64,000 bases of DNA from Paenibacillus sacheonensis (lineage in GTDB: Bacteria; Bacillota; Bacilli; Paenibacillales; Paenibacillaceae): positions 124,001-188,000 of the forward strand of contig NZ_JAAAMU010000005.1 in the NCBI RefSeq assembly GCF_009909195.1. Reading direction: 5' to 3'. Shown piece by piece: positions 54,894-64,000 of this stretch (positions within the stretch are counted from its first letter, which is position 1; every line of letters begins with the position of its first letter). Under the pieces are notes generated by a model. It saw only the letters and a list, made by a program, of their open reading frames with translations, made no database searches and had not been told where the DNA came from. The position numbers and the translations under genes were made by a program.

Positions 54894-55694
54894 CTATTTA
54901 ATGGTTGTGCGCCCGTCTTCTGTATTCGGCAGCATCAGAGCCGCATCTTCTTCAAGACGCTTGCGCTCTTCCTCGGCTTCCGCCTCCGCTGCTTTCTCGG
55001 CCTGCAGCTGCAGCTTGGTGTAGATGCCGTAGAAGTTCCAGAAGGCGATTGCCGCGACGATACTGCCGGTAAAGAACGGCACCAGGAACATCAGCTTGGC
55101 CGAGCTGAAGCTAATATAGATGACGAATCCGCACATGACAGCCGTCGACAGCGAACGAAGCGGGCGGCCGATCGTGATCAGAAGCGCGTTCTTCAGGAGC
55201 TGCAGCGTCTTCATATGGTAATGCACGAGCATCGAGAAGAAGTTGAGCAGCGAGACGCCCACGAGCACGATCAACGCGACGAACAGATACGAGATGATGC
55301 CCCACGAGCCCAGCTTGGACAAGTAGACGCGGAAGTCAACGATCAGGATCGCGAAAAGGATCGCATAGAGAATACCGCCGAGCATCGCTTGTTTATAGCT
55401 TTCCTTATAGTTCTTGAAGAAGGTTTTCAAGAGCGGCGCATCCACTTCGCCCATCACCCATTTGCGAGCAACGCCGAACATGGCGGCAGTCGCGGGGAAC
55501 AGCGTAAATGGAGCCAAAATCGCCGATAAAATCAGATTGCTTAGTACCTGATCATTCGTTTCCGCGAACATTACCGGGAATAAAACCAAAATAAACGGAA
55601 TGGAACAAACGATCCAAAGGATATTTGTTACGGATAACCGCATAATCCATTCCGAGATTTTGTAAAACCCGCCCATCATGCCTCTCATTTCCAT
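54894..55694 (-). CDS. YesL/DUF624 family membrane protein
   Basis: The 266-residue protein is a DUF624/YesL membrane protein with five to six transmembrane segments (for example TNILWIVCSIPFILVLFPVMF near the N-terminus). It has a charged, coiled-coil-like C-terminal tail (LQLQAEKAAEAEAEEERKRL). YesL proteins occur near sugar importers but their function is unclear. ATG 55694 is used. A later ATG (MRGMMGG) is possible. Confidence 0.85.
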   Translation of the reverse strand: MEMRGMMGGFYKISEWIMRLSVTNILWIVCSIPFILVLFPVMFAETNDQVLSNLILSAILAPFTLFPATAAMFGVARKWVMGEVDAPLLKTFFKNYKESYKQAMLGGILYAILFAILIVDFRVYLSKLGSWGIISYLFVALIVLVGVSLLNFFSMLVHYHMKTLQLLKNALLITIGRPLRSLSTAVMCGFVIYISFSSAKLMFLVPFFTGSIVAAIAFWNFYGIYTKLQLQAEKAAEAEAEEERKRLEEDAALMLPNTEDGRTTIK

Positions 55695-55873
55695 TATTGC
55701 CGAGTCCCCCTAGCAAGCGATTTCATTTTGTCCTATGTTAACTATAATATAGGCGGCCGGATAAGCCAACGCCCATTTTCGGGAACCTGGGCCAGAGTCT
55801 AAACGGCGAATACCCATATGAATACCCTAATGTATCAAGACCGTCTTCATCGGTCATAAGGAGGTTTTCGCTA

Positions 55874-55969
55874 ATGAGCAATGCAGGTCATGGCTTCGGA
55901 AACTCTGCCGCCATCATTCTCGTTCTGTTCATTCTGCTCGTCATCGTTACCAAAGGCGTGCTGTACTAA
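55874..55969 (+). CDS. YjcZ family sporulation peptide
   Basis: A 31-residue peptide starts MSNAGHGFGNS and continues with a hydrophobic helix (AAIILVLFILLVIVTKG). This is the layout of YjcZ family sporulation proteins of Bacillales. AAGGAGG lies 10 bases before ATG 55874. Confidence 0.85.
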   Translation: MSNAGHGFGNSAAIILVLFILLVIVTKGVLY

Positions 55970-55992
55970 CGGATGGATCGCAGGCCGGTTTT

Positions 55993-56037
55993 AAAAAAAG
56001 GCTTCCGTTTATCCGATTGCTCGGTTAAACGGAAGCC
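55993..56037 (-). terminator. Terminator of the DEAD-box helicase gene
   Basis: GGCTTCCGTTTAA pairs with TAAACGGAAGCC around a loop on the minus strand, followed by seven U residues, just past the helicase stop. Confidence 0.85.
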
Positions 56038-56055
56038 CCGGTCAGGTGTTACGGT

Positions 56056-57660
56056 TTATTCGTCAGCGGAAGGACGCGGACGACGCGGAGCGTCAGAACG
56101 GCCTTCGCTGCGGCCTCTGTAGCCGCCGCCACCGGTGCTTGCGCCATCACGGTCACGGTTGTAGCCGCCGCCGCTGGAACTGCGATTGCCGCCGTAGCCG
56201 CCGCGGTTGCCGCCGCCGCTATAGCTGCTGCCGCCTTCACCGCGACCACGAGGGCCGCTGCCTGTACGGTTGCCGCCGCCGAATGGACCGCCGGAGAAAC
56301 GGCGTCCGCTCGTGCGTACGTCCGGTCTGCGTTTCTTCGCGCGAATCGGATCTTCCGGCGTCAGCTCGATGTTCACGTCTTTCTTCTCGCCGGTGATCAG
56401 CTTGATCGCTGCAGCCAGCAGATTGACGGAATCATATTGCTCGAGAAGCTGGATGGCGATCGCTTTGAACTCATTGACGGATTCTCCGTCCATGCCTTCA
56501 AGAATTCGTTCCGCCGTTACGCGCTGCTTGCCTTCGATCGCTTCAGCGATGCTAGGCAGCGGCTTCTTAGCGATTTTGTGGCGCGTGATTTTCTCGATGA
56601 AGTGCATGTGATCCAGCTCGCGCGGCGTTACGAACGACCACGCCGTGCCTTCTTTGCCCGCGCGGCCGGTACGGCCGATACGGTGTACATAGCTCTCCGG
56701 ATCCTGCGGAAGGTCGAAGTTGATTACGTGCGTTACGCCGGAAACGTCAAGTCCACGCGCCGCAACGTCCGTTGCCACGAGAACGTCGATGCTGCCATCG
56801 CGGAATTTGCGCATAACGGCATCACGTTGATTTTGGGACAAGTCGCCATGCAGGCCGTCAGCAGAGTATCCGCGCTTCTGCAGCGCTTCGCTCAACTCGT
56901 CGACGCGGCGTTTCGTACGTCCGAAGATGATGGCAAGTTCAGGGGATTCCATGTCGAGCAAACGGCTGAGCGCATCGAACTTCTGACGCTCATGCACTTC
57001 GATGTACGCTTGATCGATCGTAGGAGCGCTGACTTGCGTCGGGATAACCGATACATGCTCCGGATTTTTCAAGAACTGATCTGCCAGCTTCCGAATGTTC
57101 GTCGGCATCGTAGCCGAGAACAGCATCGTTTGGCGCTCATCGGGTACGAGCGAAAGAATGGACGTGATATCTTCCATGAAGCCCATATCGAGCATTTCGT
57201 CCGCTTCATCCAAGATAACCGTTTGGACGTCGTCCAGACGAATCGTCTTACGATTGATGTGATCCAGCAAACGTCCCGGCGTACCGATGATGATTTGCGG
57301 TCTTTTCTTCAGCGCGCGAATTTGTCTGCCGATCTCTTGACCGCCGTAAATAGGCAGGGAACGCAGTCCTTTGTAACGTGTAAGCTTTCCGATTTCTTCC
57401 GAGACTTGAATGGCAAGCTCGCGGGTCGGAGTCATGATAAGTGCCACGATGCGATCTTCCGTTACCGGAATCTTGTTCACGAGCGGGATTCCGAAGGCAG
57501 CCGTCTTACCCGTGCCTGTTTGTGCTTGACCGATCAAGTCGGATCCGGTCATTGCAAATGGAATAGCTTTGGATTGGATCGGGGTCGATTCCTCGAACCC
57601 AAGCTCCGTAATGGCTTGAAGCACTTTAGGCTCCAGGCCGAATTCAGCAAATGTTTTCAA
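56056..57660 (-). CDS. cshA: DEAD-box RNA helicase, CshA-like
   Basis: The 534-residue protein has the Q motif (GFEESTPIQ), [11 protein letters not shown] (motif I), [16 protein letters not shown] (II), SAT (III), TDVAARGLD (V) and [11 protein letters not shown] (VI). A Gly/Arg/Ser-rich tail near residue 440 onwards ([20 protein letters not shown], then [18 protein letters not shown]) binds RNA. It matches CshA-type helicases of the RNA degradosome and of cold adaptation. TTG 57660 with AAGGAGA ten bases upstream starts translation. Confidence 0.95.
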   Translation of the reverse strand: MKTFAEFGLEPKVLQAITELGFEESTPIQSKAIPFAMTGSDLIGQAQTGTGKTAAFGIPLVNKIPVTEDRIVALIMTPTRELAIQVSEEIGKLTRYKGLRSLPIYGGQEIGRQIRALKKRPQIIIGTPGRLLDHINRKTIRLDDVQTVILDEADEMLDMGFMEDITSILSLVPDERQTMLFSATMPTNIRKLADQFLKNPEHVSVIPTQVSAPTIDQAYIEVHERQKFDALSRLLDMESPELAIIFGRTKRRVDELSEALQKRGYSADGLHGDLSQNQRDAVMRKFRDGSIDVLVATDVAARGLDVSGVTHVINFDLPQDPESYVHRIGRTGRAGKEGTAWSFVTPRELDHMHFIEKITRHKIAKKPLPSIAEAIEGKQRVTAERILEGMDGESVNEFKAIAIQLLEQYDSVNLLAAAIKLITGEKKDVNIELTPEDPIRAKKRRPDVRTSGRRFSGGPFGGGNRTGSGPRGRGEGGSSYSGGGNRGGYGGNRSSSGGGYNRDRDGASTGGGGYRGRSEGRSDAPRRPRPSADE

Positions 57661-57802
57661 ACTGTTTCAATCTCCTTCTATCTGCATCCTACAGAAAATA
57701 TACAGTTCATTATAGCACAACTGTAAATCAGAATACCAGCAAGGACTAAATAGGCATACTAATCGACATTCTTGGCAAAGTGCTTTCGAGGTGAAATCCG
57801 AC

Positions 57803-58627
57803 ATGAGAACGTCCAGAACTGCGGCAACGACTTTGATCGGCGCCATGCTGATTGCCTTCGGCTTTAACCAGCTGCTCATCCCCCATCAATTGATCAGCGG
57901 CGGCGTTTCCGGCATCACCATGATTGTCGGCTACGCCACGGGCCTTAACATCGGCTGGCTATATTTTATTCTAAATGTCCCCGTTCTACTCTGGGGTTGG
58001 CGAGAACTTGGAATGCGTTTCGTCGGCTGGAGCTTGGTCGCGGTCGTGGCTACTACGGCGTTCATGCAATTGATTCCGGTCAAGGCCTTGGTCGGGGATC
58101 TCATGCTCGGTGCCGTATTCGGCGGCGTCGTCATCGGATTCGGCAGCGGACTCGCGCTGCGCGCCGGCTCTTCTTCGGGCGGCTTCGATATTATCGCGGC
58201 CATCGTGACGCGCAAGCGGGATATTTCCATCGGCATGCTTATCTTCGGATTAAACGGATCGGTCATTGCGGCGCTCGGTTTCCTGACGGACGATTGGGAT
58301 GTCGCCCTCTACTCGCTGCTCTCCATCTTCACGACGGGGAAGATCATCGATCTCATCCACATCAACCACGTCAAAATGACGGCCTTCATCATCACCTCGC
58401 AAACCGAGCTGATGCGGGAGAAGCTCATTCCGCTCTACCGCGGGGTCACGGTTATCCGAACTCGAGGCGGTTATACGAATACGGAGTACGACATGCTCAT
58501 GACGGTAACGACCCGTTATGAGCTGGGCGAGCTGCGCAAAATCATTCTGGCAACCGATCCCAAAGCTTTCGTTAATATCGTGGAAACCGTCGGCGTTCTG
58601 GGCGATTTCCGCAAACCGTCCCTGTAA
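57803..58627 (+). CDS. YitT family membrane protein
   Basis: The 274-residue protein has five to six transmembrane segments in the N-terminal half (LIAFGFNQLLIPHQLISGGVSG is the family signature). A soluble DUF2179 C-terminal domain follows (RGVTVIRTRGGYTNTEYDMLMTVTTRYELGELR). Function unknown. ATG 57803 with GAGGTGA upstream is used. The GTG at 57791 overlaps that site. Confidence 0.9.
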   Translation: MRTSRTAATTLIGAMLIAFGFNQLLIPHQLISGGVSGITMIVGYATGLNIGWLYFILNVPVLLWGWRELGMRFVGWSLVAVVATTAFMQLIPVKALVGDLMLGAVFGGVVIGFGSGLALRAGSSSGGFDIIAAIVTRKRDISIGMLIFGLNGSVIAALGFLTDDWDVALYSLLSIFTTGKIIDLIHINHVKMTAFIITSQTELMREKLIPLYRGVTVIRTRGGYTNTEYDMLMTVTTRYELGELRKIILATDPKAFVNIVETVGVLGDFRKPSL

Positions 58628-58783
58628 GGACGCTTACCCGAGAACGGGCGGAGGCAAACATGGAATTTTGTAAAGGACCACTAGGTTTTTCAACATTCGG
58701 CTGTTATAATAGCAGTATCCCGTACAACACACAGTTTCGTGCCATACGTTTTACCCTCCATTACGATGAAAGGGTGATGCTTC

Positions 58784-58978
58784 ATGGATATGGAAACGGT
58801 CAGGCTCGTACAGATTGTGGAGAAGCTAGCACCTGAATTAGTGCCTTTCCTCACGGAGCGGGAATTGAATTTGAATATCGTGCTGCGGGATGGACTGGCA
58901 TGGTTGGAACCTGAAGACGCGATGGAAATCGTGCAGCAAAGTATCTGCGAGCACCAAAGAGAAGTGCTTTTGCAATAG
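58784..58978 (+). CDS. Hypothetical 64-residue acidic protein
   Basis: The protein is small, helical and acidic (VRLVQIVEKLAPELVPFLTERELNLNIVLRDG). It has a good ribosome site (AAAGGGTGATGC) and its own terminator. No family is recognised. Confidence 0.7.
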   Translation: MDMETVRLVQIVEKLAPELVPFLTERELNLNIVLRDGLAWLEPEDAMEIVQQSICEHQREVLLQ

Positions 58979-58986
58979 ATCGTCAG

Positions 58987-59025
58987 AACGAGAACAACAG
59001 CTGTTGTTCTCGTTCTTTTTTTGTT
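58987..59025 (+). terminator. Terminator of the 64-residue gene
   Basis: AACGAGAACAACAG pairs with CTGTTGTTCTCGTT and is followed by seven T residues. Confidence 0.9.
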
Positions 59026-59158
59026 TATATACATACGTAAGGGCAGGACATTGCCCGTGCAGCCGCAGCCCGCCTTCAAATTCATACGGAATACCCTGTG
59101 TCATTTTCGTCGGCTGCATTACAATGAAATGGATCCCGCAAACGAAGGAGCGAACGCG

Positions 59159-60406
59159 ATGGATGCACTCTTCTCGGCCTTATTATTATTGTTTCATGTC
59201 ATGTCGGGAACCGGAACGCCTGCGACCGCAGGAACGGAAACAACGGCAGCGCATCAATTGCTTGCTTCCATCTTGACGGCACCTGCCGCTAAGCTGCAGC
59301 CAGGCGCATTCGGATCGTCGGAAACGCCGGGAGAGCATCTTCCGGCCGTCACGGACCCGCCAACAGGGAATGCCGGCAATACGGGCAGCGCATTCGTCAA
59401 ACACGATCCGCAGCCAGGGGCACCGGCGTCCAAAGGCATATACGTAACGGCTTACAGCGCCGGCGGCGCGCGCATGGACTCCCTCCTGAAACTGCTCGAC
59501 GATACGCCGCTGAACAGCATGGTCATCGACCTCAAGGACGACAACGGCTACATCACGTTCCCGACGTCGAATCCCGATCTGCTCAAGTACGGCAAGCCGC
59601 AGAAATTCATCCGCGACATGCCCGCCTTGATGGAAAAGCTGAAGAAGCATAATGTTTATCCGATCGGGCGCATCGTCGTCTTCAAGGATACGGTGCTTGC
59701 CAAGAAGCATCCGGAACTGTCCTTCCGGCGCAAGGACGGATCGGTATGGGCGAATGCCAAAGGCGACAGTTTCGTAAACGCTTACCGCAAGGAAGTCTGG
59801 GACTATAACGTTGCCGCAGCCAAAGAAGCCGCCAAGCTGGGCTTCAAAGAAATCCAATTCGACTACGTCCGGTTTCCGGAAGGCTTCGAGAACAAAGCGG
59901 ATTCCCTCGTCTTCGATAAAACGCAGGCGTCGCGCGTGGATACGATCGCGGCTTTCGTAAAGTACGCCAAGGCTCAGTTGGAGCCGCTCGGCGTCCGCGT
60001 CTCCGTCGACATCTTCGGTTACGCCGCTTCCGTCCCGGCCGCCGAAGGCATCGGGCAGGATTTCGTGAAAATTTCGAAGTACGTGGACGTCATCGCGCCC
60101 ATGATCTATCCGAGCCACTACGGTCCGGGCTGGTTCGGCGTGAAGGATCCCGACACGAATCCTTACGCCACGATTAAGGGCGCCATGAAGGACACGCTCA
60201 AGAAGCTGAATCCCATCGGCTCCTATAAACCCGTTATCCGGCCTTGGATTCAAGACTTCACGGCGAGCTGGCTCGGCAAAGGCCATTATATCCCGTACGG
60301 CAAACCTCAGATCGAAGCGCAGATCAAAGCGCTGCACGAAGCCGGCGTCGATGAATACCTGCTGTGGAACGCCAACAACCGCTACACGGCGGATGCGAAC
60401 TATTGA
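59159..60406 (+). CDS. Secreted putative glycoside hydrolase, DUF4015 family
   Basis: The 415-residue protein has a likely N-terminal signal or anchor (LFSALLLLFHVMSG). A Pro/Ala/Thr-rich linker to about residue 95 and a DUF4015 TIM-barrel follow (GIYVTAYSAGG, MVIDLKDDNGYITFPTS, YPIGRIVVFKD, IQFDYVRFP with conserved Asp, VDIFGYAA, VIAPMIYPSHY, RPWIQDFT). ATG 59159 with AAGGAG eight bases upstream is used, and the frame to 59021 is not supported. It probably cleaves an extracellular polysaccharide, perhaps the cell's own matrix. Confidence 0.88.
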   Translation: MDALFSALLLLFHVMSGTGTPATAGTETTAAHQLLASILTAPAAKLQPGAFGSSETPGEHLPAVTDPPTGNAGNTGSAFVKHDPQPGAPASKGIYVTAYSAGGARMDSLLKLLDDTPLNSMVIDLKDDNGYITFPTSNPDLLKYGKPQKFIRDMPALMEKLKKHNVYPIGRIVVFKDTVLAKKHPELSFRRKDGSVWANAKGDSFVNAYRKEVWDYNVAAAKEAAKLGFKEIQFDYVRFPEGFENKADSLVFDKTQASRVDTIAAFVKYAKAQLEPLGVRVSVDIFGYAASVPAAEGIGQDFVKISKYVDVIAPMIYPSHYGPGWFGVKDPDTNPYATIKGAMKDTLKKLNPIGSYKPVIRPWIQDFTASWLGKGHYIPYGKPQIEAQIKALHEAGVDEYLLWNANNRYTADANY

Positions 60407-60506
60407 TTCGGCACGAGAATAGGGCCCCAGCGTTACTGACGCTTTACTGAATTAATGAAAAGTAATAGCCGGCAATCATAAATGACAAAAGAATCCCTGC
60501 CGGAAA

Positions 60507-60564
60507 AAGCTCTGAGGAGCCGAGCGGAATACATTCCGCCTTCGGTCCCGCAGAGCTTTTTATT
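60507..60564. terminator. Bidirectional terminator
   Basis: AAAAAGCTCTG pairs with CAGAGCTTTTT with an inner arm, between the convergent DUF4015 and FMN reductase genes. Confidence 0.8.
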
Positions 60565-60591
60565 CATGCCTTATTTATACCTTCCAACATG

Positions 60592-61125
60592 CTAGGCGCG
60601 AAGTTTCGCGGCCAGCTGCAGGAAGTACGTCACCGTCCGATGCACGCGGTTCTGAACATCCGCCGACTCCGGCGTGCCGTCCGGCTTGAACTGGCGCTGC
60701 GCGCCGCCGATCGAGATCCATTCCGGCGAATTAATGCCGTGCACGTTGCGTACGATCGTCTGCATATGCTGCAGCGAGCTGACGCCTACCGCGCCGCCAG
60801 CCGAGCTTACCGAGAGAACGGCTTTATCGCAGAACTGATCCTTGCCCAAATAGTCCAGCGCGTTCTTCAACACGCCGGATATGCTGCCATGGTACTCGGG
60901 CGTGCTGAGCACGACGGCATCCGCGTGCAGGACCGCATCCTGCAATTCGGACGTATTCGGATGCATGTCCTCGTCATCGTCGTTATACAGCGGCACCGGC
61001 TTCTCCCGCAGATCGAACAAGGTCACCTCATGACCTTCTTCCTGTATCAACCTTCCGATATAAGCGGAAATTCCCGCACTCGTAGATTCACGACGGGTCG
61101 CTCCCGCGATGATCGTAATGCGCAT
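60592..61125 (-). CDS. NADPH-dependent FMN reductase
   Basis: The 177-residue protein is a flavodoxin-like FMN reductase of the azobenzene/chromate reductase type: ITIIAGATRRESTSAGISAYI at the start, STPEYHGSISGVLKNALDYLG and VLSVSSAGGAVGVSSLQHMQ. It reduces quinones, azo dyes or flavins in the cytoplasm. ATG 61125 with GGAGGGG nine bases upstream is used. The frame to 61251 is shadow. Confidence 0.92.
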   Translation of the reverse strand: MRITIIAGATRRESTSAGISAYIGRLIQEEGHEVTLFDLREKPVPLYNDDDEDMHPNTSELQDAVLHADAVVLSTPEYHGSISGVLKNALDYLGKDQFCDKAVLSVSSAGGAVGVSSLQHMQTIVRNVHGINSPEWISIGGAQRQFKPDGTPESADVQNRVHRTVTYFLQLAAKLRA

Positions 61126-61231
61126 ATAAAAAAACCCCTCCACCAAGCCAACTTTACATACATGGTAGTGTGTAAAGTCAATTTGGTCAAGGGAATTATT
61201 ACCTAAGTAGTTGGTACCGTCCTTTTTCCTT

Positions 61232-61438
61232 CTATGTCTGATGGGGAACATAATAACCCGCGCCCGTCGCGGTCCGCTTCTTCTCCACGATCGCCGCGGA
61301 CTTGAGCACGGGCATCTTGAGGTAATGCCGTTCCAATTGGCTGTCTACCGTTTCAAATGCTTTCTCGTCCGTTTCGGCCAATACGATCAATTGCCCCGAA
61401 GCGTCCTCGAGTTCGATCTCGATTTTGTATAAAAACAT
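61232..61438 (-). CDS. DUF3906-like small protein
   Basis: The 68-residue protein (MFLYKIEIELEDASGQLIVL, AETDEKAFETVDSQLERHYL) looks like a DUF3906 family member. Function unknown. It ends 107 bases before the FMN reductase start on the same strand. Confidence 0.75.
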   Translation of the reverse strand: MFLYKIEIELEDASGQLIVLAETDEKAFETVDSQLERHYLKMPVLKSAAIVEKKRTATGAGYYVPHQT

Positions 61439-61567
61439 CGCAGCAGCCTCCCTTCTATGTAATAGCCCGCCATAACTGCCTACCGCTCGAACGGCATGAA
61501 TAAAGCCTCGGAAGCCTCCGCGGACATTCGTCCGGGGTTGGCATGATCCAAGGCTTGTGCCGGCAAC

Positions 61568-62536
61568 CTATTGCGATAGGCGAAGCGCCAAGTTGTAGAG
61601 CTCCATGTTGAACGGCTTCTTCGTGTTCACGACTTTATCGATATCCGTCACCGTGAGTACGCCGTTAATGATGCCGCAGGCTTTGCCGGAATCGCCTTCC
61701 ATGAGCTTGCGGACCGCGAAGTCGCCGAGCTCACTCGCCAGAATGCGGTCCTTGTGCGTCGGGGAACCGCCGCGCTGGATATGTCCGAGCACCGTGACGC
61801 GTGGCTCCATGCCGCAGCGCGCCATGATGCCGTCTCCGATCTCTTCGCCCGAGCCCGCGCCTTCGGCAACGATAATAATGCTGTGGCGCTTGCCGGAAGC
61901 GAAGTTATCTTTCATCCGGTTCGCGACCGCGTCCAGATCGTACGGCACTTCCGGTACGATAATCGTCTCCGCGCCGCTGGCAAGGCCCGCGTAAAGCGCG
62001 ATATCTCCGCAATGACGTCCCATAACCTCGACGATCGAGGAGCGCTCGTGCGAGGTCATCGTGTCGCGAAGCTTGTTGATCGCATCGACGACGATGCTGA
62101 CCGCCGTATCGAAGCCAATCGTATAGTCGGTAAAAGGAATATCGTTATCGATCGTTCCGGGAAGTCCCATCGTCTTGATGCCGAGCTTGGAAAGCTTGTT
62201 CGCCCCTTGGTAAGAGCCGTCGCCGCCGATGACGACGAGTCCGTCGATGCCCCGCTCGCGCAGCACCTCCGCGCCTCTTTGCTGCCCTTCGGGCGTCAGA
62301 AACTCCTTGCAGCGCGCGGTTTGCAAAATCGTTCCTCCGCGCTGGATAATGTCGCCGACGCTGCGAAGATCCATTTGGCGCAAGTCGTTGTTGAGCAACC
62401 CTTGGTAACCGCGCTGAACGCCATATACTTCAAGGCCATGATACAAGGCGCTGCGCACGACGGCGCGCACCGCGGCGTTCATGCCCTGCGAGTCTCCCCC
62501 ACTAGTTAGAACGGCAATCGATTTTACTGCTGACAT
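61568..62536 (-). CDS. pfkA: 6-phosphofructokinase
   Basis: The 322-residue protein is ATP-dependent 6-phosphofructokinase I. It has IAVLTSGGDSQGMNAAVRAVV, VVIGGDGSYQGANKL (ATP/Mg2+), GLPGTIDNDIPFTDYTIGFDTA with the catalytic Asp and VEVMGRHCGDIALYAG. It commits hexoses to glycolysis. GGAG lies nine bases before ATG 62536. It is usually paired with pyruvate kinase elsewhere, but here ytpB is upstream. Confidence 0.97.
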   Translation of the reverse strand: MSAVKSIAVLTSGGDSQGMNAAVRAVVRSALYHGLEVYGVQRGYQGLLNNDLRQMDLRSVGDIIQRGGTILQTARCKEFLTPEGQQRGAEVLRERGIDGLVVIGGDGSYQGANKLSKLGIKTMGLPGTIDNDIPFTDYTIGFDTAVSIVVDAINKLRDTMTSHERSSIVEVMGRHCGDIALYAGLASGAETIIVPEVPYDLDAVANRMKDNFASGKRHSIIIVAEGAGSGEEIGDGIMARCGMEPRVTVLGHIQRGGSPTHKDRILASELGDFAVRKLMEGDSGKACGIINGVLTVTDIDKVVNTKKPFNMELYNLALRLSQ

Positions 62537-62577
62537 TCCTCTTCACTCCTCTATATGATCTATACATAGCTAGTACA

Positions 62578-63675
62578 TCAATTTACCGATTCGCTCGATG
62601 ATTGGCGCTTCCGGATGATGACGCTGTTCCCCCAGAAGAACAACCGCGTCAGCGGGCTTCTGCGCATCAGCCTTTTGGAGACGAGCTCCACATCCTTCTG
62701 GCCGCTCACCTTGGGATCGGACAGGTAGAGCGCGATCAGCCCCTCGATGACCATCCGGTGAAAACGCGAAGCAGGCAGCCTGTCGACGTCCTTGCGGGCA
62801 TGTTCGACGATGGTTCCGATCCGCTCGATCAGCTCGCTTTGGCTGCCGTAATAATTACAAAAGTTCAAATCGCCGCCGATTCGGTCTTCTTCTTGATCGA
62901 TCAAATAATCGAGCATGATATGAAGTCCGCATACATGCGGAAAATACGCGCTTCGAATGCGCAGCGCATCCTCAGGCGTACAGTCGCCGTACGAAGCGGT
63001 AAGGAACAGCATGAACATGCCCAGGGTCGAACCCGTTGCCGCCGCAAACTCGTTCCACTGCAGGTCCGGCACGGAATGGCGATGCTTCTCCCACCATTCC
63101 AGCAGGGCGGGCTCCCGCAGATCCTTCGCGATATGCTTGTACACCTGCAAATCGCCGTAGAGAGCGACAAGCTCCCGCACGTACGAATGAACGACGGCAT
63201 AAGAAGGCAGCCGCTTCACGTTCGCTTGGCATGTGCGGACAAGCTCGTGCAAATAGCCGCCGTCGTCGTTCTCCGCGCGCAGCGCGTAATAATCGCGCAG
63301 AGGCGCATCCGGATCAACCGCATCCAGCATGGATTGGTGGAGCAGGCGGAAGTCGCCGGCATCGAGCGAAGTGCTTCGGTCGCACAAGTTGTCCAAATAG
63401 TCACTGATCGTCTGCAGGCAGACGATCAGTGGGACGAGAATATGCCTGCTGTCCAAATGGGCGGCAGCGTAGATGCCGCCACCTTCGCAGTGGAACTGCT
63501 TGCTCGTCATGCTGGCGAGCGCTTGAACGCGCAATTCATCATCCGGAATCCGTTCGGCGATGACCCGTAAACGAGCCAGCTCCGCGCGCACTTCCGGCAA
63601 CACGTATTTGTATACCCTGTACATGAGGGTAACGGGTGTTTTGGGCACTTGGCGGGCCTGCGCTGACAGGTTCAT
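62578..63675 (-). CDS. ytpB: Tetraprenyl-beta-curcumene synthase family protein (YtpB)
   Basis: The 365-residue protein is a DUF2600/YtpB type terpene synthase. The Asp-rich motif in QTISDYLDNLCDRSTS near residue 90 and the NSE-like DEEEDRIGGDLNFCNYY-type region (here QEEDRIGGDLNF) near residue 268 hold Mg2+. Relatives turn tetraprenyl diphosphate into beta-curcumene, the precursor of sesquarterpenes in Bacillus. GGAGGGC precedes ATG 63675. Confidence 0.9.
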   Translation of the reverse strand: MNLSAQARQVPKTPVTLMYRVYKYVLPEVRAELARLRVIAERIPDDELRVQALASMTSKQFHCEGGGIYAAAHLDSRHILVPLIVCLQTISDYLDNLCDRSTSLDAGDFRLLHQSMLDAVDPDAPLRDYYALRAENDDGGYLHELVRTCQANVKRLPSYAVVHSYVRELVALYGDLQVYKHIAKDLREPALLEWWEKHRHSVPDLQWNEFAAATGSTLGMFMLFLTASYGDCTPEDALRIRSAYFPHVCGLHIMLDYLIDQEEDRIGGDLNFCNYYGSQSELIERIGTIVEHARKDVDRLPASRFHRMVIEGLIALYLSDPKVSGQKDVELVSKRLMRRSPLTRLFFWGNSVIIRKRQSSSESVN

Positions 63676-63708
63676 AAATGGGCGCCCTCCTTTAAGCCAA
63701 TCCGCTAG

Positions 63709-64000
63709 CTAGGAATGGCGCTTGCTTTCGACGTCCTGGTTCATTCGGTACCATATATGCAAGTCATTGATTCGGCTGGCCAAATCCGCGATGTCCGAAT
63801 TAATGCCGCAGGAACGCTCAAAGTCTTCTTCCTCGAAGAGCTCTGCCTGCTTCGCATTAATAACGCGTTCGATCGCGATAACCCGTTCGGGAATCGTCCC
63901 GCGGATGCCTTCCCACTGCGTCACGATGTATGTTCGTTCCGCTTCGCTGAATCGCTCCCACTCCTGATGAAGCGTCGGGAGCGAGATTCCAAGCCGGTCA
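63709..64000 (-). CDS. Partial hypothetical protein at the window edge
   Basis: The reading frame stays open through the right edge. The visible 96 codons include ISLPTLHQEWERFSEAERTY, WEGIRGTIPERVIAIERVI and DIADLASRINDLHIWYRMNQ, a charged helical protein. No family is recognised with certainty and the start lies outside the window. Confidence 0.75.
   Translation of the reverse strand, partial: DRLGISLPTLHQEWERFSEAERTYIVTQWEGIRGTIPERVIAIERVINAKQAELFEEEDFERSCGINSDIADLASRINDLHIWYRMNQDVESKRHS

Noticed and set aside
1-64000. CRISPR array, tRNA or rRNA genes
   Set aside because: No regularly spaced direct repeats of 25-40 bases and no tRNA- or rRNA-like sequence were seen on either strand.
1-64000. 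Insertion sequences with transposase genes
   Set aside because: No frame has a recognisable transposase motif. The decayed DNA at 13.1-13.7 kb could be old IS debris, but nothing supports it.

Overview
The window looks like a chromosome segment from a Gram-positive, spore-forming Paenibacillaceae-type bacterium (Paenibacillus/Cohnella-like). The reasons are strong AGGAGG ribosome sites, frequent TTG/GTG starts, a YjcZ-type sporulation peptide, a YesM/YesN two-component pair beside an LplB/LplC-type sugar ABC transporter, many AraC and LacI regulators, an S-box (SAM-I) riboswitch, a YhaM-type exoribonuclease and a YtpB-type terpene synthase. This is inferred from gene content, not from a database match. 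Base composition is moderately GC-rich, with clearly AT-richer accessory islands.

Layout. (1) 1-6.4 kb: a minus-strand glycan unit with a GH127/DUF1680 enzyme, a DUF4038/GH140-like enzyme, a DUF2961/GH172 enzyme, an AraC regulator and an MDR oxidoreductase. (2) 6.4-12.6 kb: an AT-richer accessory block of small, mostly unrelated minus-strand genes (phosphatases, two DinB proteins, a Fra/DUF1801 protein, DUF4177, a PH-domain protein, a TmrB-like ATPase, hypotheticals). (3) 12.8-13.8 kb: a complete SAM-I riboswitch followed only by degenerate coding sequence. (4) 13.8-16.9 kb: a sugar isomerase/dehydrogenase pair with a divergent AraC regulator. (5) 16.9-19.8 kb: an integron-like stretch. An AT-rich orphan gene and a NUDIX gene broken by a TGA lie between related repeats with GTTRRRY-like cores, next to a tyrosine recombinase pseudogene carrying three lesions. 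(6) 20-22 kb: two lipoproteins. (7) 22-36 kb: sugar-acid and sugar catabolism (two Gfo/Idh/MocA dehydrogenases, split UxaA dehydratase, AraC), yhaM, a second GH172 with a complete binding protein/permease/permease transporter, and YesN/YesM. (8) 36-40 kb: LacI regulator, phytanoyl-CoA dioxygenase-like enzyme, stand-alone LytTR regulator with a cre site, and an acetyltransferase. (9) 40-45 kb: urease operon ureABCFGD without ureE. (10) 45-64 kb: core genes including ilvD, a deacetylase/YkoP fusion, an AI-2E-type transporter, a class B PBP, LysR, rhomboid, tpx, a probable 6S RNA, a YesL-type protein, a DEAD-box helicase, YitT, a DUF4015 enzyme, an FMN reductase, pfkA and ytpB.

How the genes fit together. 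The GH127, GH140-like and GH172 enzymes, the ABC importer, the Gfo/Idh/MocA dehydrogenases, the epimerases and the UxaA dehydratase suggest breakdown of plant-type polysaccharides (arabinose-, apiose- or uronate-containing), each block with its own regulator. Urease supplies ammonia. Its UreG has a histidine-rich C-terminal tail that may take over the nickel-handling role of the missing UreE. The most unusual part is the cassette-like array beside the broken recombinase, which resembles an integron but whose recombinase shows no sign of the IntI-specific insertion.
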